Positions 60,859 to 64,000 of a stretch of 64,000 bases of DNA are shown here, piece by piece (positions within the stretch are counted from its first letter, which is position 1; every line of letters begins with the position of its first letter). A program made the translations under genes and the position numbers. Source of the stretch: Bacteroidota bacterium. GTDB lineage: Bacteria > Bacteroidota > Bacteroidia > Flavobacteriales_D > Crocinitomicaceae. The notes under the pieces are model-generated. The model saw nothing but the letters and a program-made list of their open reading frames with translations, had not been told where the DNA came from and did no database searches. The stretch lies in assembly GCA_030148165.1 (NCBI GenBank), contig JASBTZ010000013.1, positions 1 through 64,000 of the forward strand, in the 5' to 3' direction.

Positions 60859-63800
60859 ATTTTGCATATCCACTGCTCGCATGGATATAAAGGCTTTCAG
60901 AACGACATCGCCGATATCGGGTACTTCTACATGGATTAAATATAACCCGCTTGCTATAGGAATATTCGCGTGATTAACCAGCGTCCAATCCAGGTAGGTA
61001 ATCGGACTATCCTTTTTAAAGCTCTTGACCAATTTACCCTGTGAATTATAGATTTTAATATTACAACGCTCCGGAAGATTCGTGATCTTAACTCTGGTAT
61101 CGAGTTTGTTTCGCTCATATTCTGAGTATGCGTAATATGGATTCGGAACAACATTAATAATGCTTAGTGCATCCGCCAATTGGTCCGCAACTCCCACTTC
61201 CGTAGCAATGTCATCCATGTTCCAGGAATACATTGGTTTCCCGTTATTTTGTCCCGTAGCGTTAAAGTTCTTATACTCTTTATTTAAACGGAGCTTGATC
61301 TCTACGTCGGTTGATAATATATCTTGGCCTGGCGTTAAGTACGGATAGGCGATCCAACTTAAGGACCCATATGTAAATCGCTTCTCCGGAGCATTATTCA
61401 TTTCAACAAGTAACATATTCTGATATAACACATTCGTCACCGCATTTTCAACTGTTGCCGGATCGTACGCAGGATGATCATATCCCAATAAATAATTATT
61501 TGTACTCTTATTATTGTAGCTAAATACATATACAGGGTGCATTCCTCCCATCACCGGATTACCCAATGCATTAAACACTTTATCTGATGGATTCCAAATC
61601 ATGTCGCCTCCATTATCAGAAATAAGGAATGAATTCTCTCCAAAGGCCATGTATAATCTCGCTCCCGATTCCAAATCGATCGCGTAACCAGGAAACCATC
61701 CTAAACCAGTTGTCCCCGAACCATCTGGATTACCATTCTTGTCAACAGATGTACTTTTACGCATCTCGCCCGGTTCGGCATTGCCAATATTCAATTGAGC
61801 ATCCCTTCCCAATTCAATAACCGGACATCGGGTCCACTTTGACTTATCATTCGTAATAACGATATCAACGCTTGGGCAAAAACTAATTGACGCAGCATTC
61901 TTTGCAGATGCCGGGTTCGGGTAGTTGAAATATGCCAATGGCATGTAATCCGCCTGATATCCGACCAATCGATGAGGCGCGATCCCTCCCGATAACACAT
62001 TCTCATATAAAGCTGTTGGATCCGCATTCAATTCGTCCCGATAGTTACATGGATTCAGCCAGTCCTCAGCCGGTGCAGGTGTACAATCAACCAGTGGGTC
62101 TGGATCATATGTTCCAGATCTAACCCAATTCGTTGGGAAGAACTGGTCATCATCTTCGATAAATGACATCCAACGTTTTGAGCTATCCGAGAATTTAATG
62201 TCTGCACTGATAAAATCGGTCGTTCTGGCCTCAACGCCACCAACTGCACCCTCCGGTAAAAAATACTTAACCTGATTGATCTGCACGGAAACACCCCATT
62301 GCGGTATCAACTGCTCGTTGTCTGAAGCAATCGTTAGTTCAGAGCTTACTGATTCAAGCAACGGTCCATTCTCATACGCATAGCGATTGATGACCCAGGA
62401 TGCGGTATCTGCCCCATTACTGTTCGTAGGATTGAACTCTTCAAATACACATTCGAAATAGCCATTCGCCACGTTAAGTGGATCGATTACCTTAATGTTG
62501 ATAGGCCCCGAACCATATTCATACGTTGGCGTATTTAAATAACCATTATTAATGATATAATCTTTCGAGCCTTGTGTCAATTCAAGTGCACGTCCACCGT
62601 TACCGTATCCATCCAATCGTGTTATTCTTGGACTCGAACCATATTGAATTTGTTGTAACGTTCCATTTGCTTCCGGACTCGGGTTATGCGGAATCCCCGA
62701 TTGTACTCTGATTTCACCAATGGCAGCTTTTCTACTTGCGATGTACGGTTTTTGCTGACCATCAATTAACAAGGGATCATTCGGATCATACTCTTTGTAG
62801 TTGTTGTAAGCATATGCTACCGCCACAAAATAATAAGTCTTGAAGTTAATCAGTGTTCGGTCCCCCTGAGCAAATGCATCTTCTTTAATGCTGAAGCTGT
62901 GTTTAATACCATCATCTGCTCCATCCACTTTTTCAACAGGGATTGCGGCCTGAATGTGTTCATCAAATTCAAAATTGATCAATCGACCTACACCATCTTT
63001 TACATCACACTGCGCTATCAATCTAGCCTTCGTAGGATCTTCAATATCAGAAACTGAAGCACTCTCATCCTTCAATTGATAGATCTGATATCCTTGAAAA
63101 CGATAATTCTTATCTGCTGTAGAGTCAGCTGCAATAAAGGGGTCAAATTCGATATACTCCTCTTTATAATTATTGGAACTGATTGAATTACTAATAGTCA
63201 ATATCAACTCGTTCTCCAATTCTTGAATGGCAAGCTCCGGAGCGTGAGGTGCGTCGAGCACCTTAAAGCAGTTCTCAAATAATGACTGCGCCTTGTCGTC
63301 TGCACGTTGAAGTGCTTCCACCGAAGCAAAGGGATCTCCGCCTGCTGAACGCGCCCATACTACTCCAACAGTAATGTTGTTAACGGCTCCAGGCTTGAGA
63401 ATAAAAGGTCCTGCAGATTGAACAAACCTACGGTCATACGGAGGATTGTTTGCCGTCTGTTCAGTCCAGGTTGCCTGTGGTACACCATCCGTTCCCCAAC
63501 CAAGAGGATCAGTGTCTCCCGGGAACATGAAGTCACACTCAACATTCGGATCAGCCTGTGGATCTGAAATATGTCCTGATCCACCATAATAAAACGGGGT
63601 TCCGTCTTTCCAGAATCCTCTCAGATAATTGTAATAATCTGCAGCAGATATAGGGTCCGTCTGATTGATATTTCCAGCTCCAACATTACTGTAGTACAAG
63701 AAACGACGCATTCCGTATCGCTCGTTGTCCACGATACCATCACCATAACCGATTCCGTTTAATGCTTCACCCGGACCAATACCAAAGGCATTGTCAATGC

Positions 63801-64000
63801 TGTCGTTGTCCTGATAAGGCCCTTCAAAAAAGTCCACTCCAACTGCCGGAGGGCTAGTCCCGTATCCTAAGAATCCCGAATTGTCTGCATCAAGGTTATC
63901 TCCATTGTAGTAATACCCCAGACCTCTGTTTACATCACAACCGACATAGTCGTCAAAAGGATCACCTAATGCACCATCTGTAAAACAACCGAAATAAGTA
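60853..64000 (-). CDS. Large secreted protein with C-terminal sorting-like domain (5' end outside window)
   Basis: The frame is open from the right edge of the window to the stop at 60853, at least 1048 residues. The leftmost internal start (GTG at 63837) is not the real start, because the conserved reading VGCDVNRGLGYYYNGD and SPPAVGVDFFEGP continues upstream of it. The VGxDxxxGxGYxYNGD and PAVGVDFFxGP patterns are common in Bacteroidota T9SS proteins. The C-terminal part reads NVVPNPYYAYSEYERNKLD, then IYNSQGKLVKSFKKD and IASGLYLIHVEVPDIGDVVLKAF, a sorting-domain-like end that differs from the usual short basic end. Function unknown. Confidence 0.85.
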   Translation of the reverse strand, partial: TYFGCFTDGALGDPFDDYVGCDVNRGLGYYYNGDNLDADNSGFLGYGTSPPAVGVDFFEGPYQDNDSIDNAFGIGPGEALNGIGYGDGIVDNERYGMRRFLYYSNVGAGNINQTDPISAADYYNYLRGFWKDGTPFYYGGSGHISDPQADPNVECDFMFPGDTDPLGWGTDGVPQATWTEQTANNPPYDRRFVQSAGPFILKPGAVNNITVGVVWARSAGGDPFASVEALQRADDKAQSLFENCFKVLDAPHAPELAIQELENELILTISNSISSNNYKEEYIEFDPFIAADSTADKNYRFQGYQIYQLKDESASVSDIEDPTKARLIAQCDVKDGVGRLINFEFDEHIQAAIPVEKVDGADDGIKHSFSIKEDAFAQGDRTLINFKTYYFVAVAYAYNNYKEYDPNDPLLIDGQQKPYIASRKAAIGEIRVQSGIPHNPSPEANGTLQQIQYGSSPRITRLDGYGNGGRALELTQGSKDYIINNGYLNTPTYEYGSGPINIKVIDPLNVANGYFECVFEEFNPTNSNGADTASWVINRYAYENGPLLESVSSELTIASDNEQLIPQWGVSVQINQVKYFLPEGAVGGVEARTTDFISADIKFSDSSKRWMSFIEDDDQFFPTNWVRSGTYDPDPLVDCTPAPAEDWLNPCNYRDELNADPTALYENVLSGGIAPHRLVGYQADYMPLAYFNYPNPASAKNAASISFCPSVDIVITNDKSKWTRCPVIELGRDAQLNIGNAEPGEMRKSTSVDKNGNPDGSGTTGLGWFPGYAIDLESGARLYMAFGENSFLISDNGGDMIWNPSDKVFNALGNPVMGGMHPVYVFSYNNKSTNNYLLGYDHPAYDPATVENAVTNVLYQNMLLVEMNNAPEKRFTYGSLSWIAYPYLTPGQDILSTDVEIKLRLNKEYKNFNATGQNNGKPMYSWNMDDIATEVGVADQLADALSIINVVPNPYYAYSEYERNKLDTRVKITNLPERCNIKIYNSQGKLVKSFKKDSPITYLDWTLVNHANIPIASGLYLIHVEVPDIGDVVLKAFISMRAVDMQNL

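Overview
The window is chromosomal DNA from a member of the Bacteroidota, most like the marine Flavobacteriales and relatives. The evidence is: several large secreted proteins with type IX secretion system (T9SS) C-terminal sorting domains of both type A and type B; promoters of the Bacteroidota form (TTTG or TTG, about 19 bases, TAnnTTTG) in place of -35/-10 boxes; almost no Shine-Dalgarno sequences; and family markers such as the long Bacteroidota PurF, a DUF4270 lipoprotein, a DUF349 protein, and a half-length glycogen-synthase-like protein beside panC. I saw no rRNA, tRNA, CRISPR array, transposase, phage gene or plasmid gene. Genes are packed tightly: the longest stretch without a gene is about 270 bases (51709-51978).

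Layout. 1-4.7 kb: the tail of a T9SS protein, a terminator, 3-hydroxyanthranilate dioxygenase, and on the minus strand a 1295-residue beta-propeller/PKD protein with a type B sorting domain. 4.9-9.2 kb: an apparent operon purF - histidine kinase - gpmI. 9.2-11.9 kb (minus): panC, panD, a flippase-like membrane protein and a heptose-phosphate adenylyltransferase. 12.0-16.4 kb (plus): the half-length GT5-like protein, DUF4270 lipoprotein, glmS and an alkyltransferase-like protein. 16.4-20.7 kb: a small lipoprotein, an NAD-dependent epimerase/reductase, a secreted YD-repeat-like protein and a DUF255 thioredoxin-fold protein. 20.9-25.4 kb (plus): an O-acylation cassette of two SGNH-type proteins and an MBOAT acyltransferase.

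25.5-35.6 kb (minus): the most striking part, two tandem giant T9SS type A proteins (1658 and 1655 residues). They are recent duplicates. Some DNA patches are almost identical while neighbouring patches differ, and the third copy of an internal module has been replaced or has diverged. 35.7-48.8 kb: PaaZ-like fusion enzyme, SpoIIAA-like protein, secreted isoaspartyl peptidase, DusB, AsmA-like protein, PfkB kinase, DUF349 protein, a membrane protein, a VWA protein and an alpha/beta hydrolase. 48.8-52.5 kb (minus): a glycine-rich T9SS protein with a CUB-like region, and a metal-binding-like lipoprotein. 52.6-60.9 kb: EngB, a metallo-beta-lactamase/double-rhodanese protein, GlyRS, sterol-desaturase-family enzyme, rhodanese, a small membrane protein, a GT4 glycosyltransferase and a second histidine kinase. 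60.9-64 kb (minus): another large secreted protein cut by the window edge.

Together this is mostly core housekeeping (purine, pantothenate, amino-sugar, tRNA and ribosome biogenesis) interleaved with cell-surface genes: T9SS cargo, O-acylation and envelope sugar enzymes. Recurrent architectural themes are convergent genes whose stop codons overlap, and -7 elements placed so close to ATG codons that some mRNAs are probably leaderless. I did not find a clear defence or mobile system. The best candidates for something new are the tandem giant proteins with their repeated module, the degenerate glycogen-synthase-like protein, and the double-SGNH acylation cassette.
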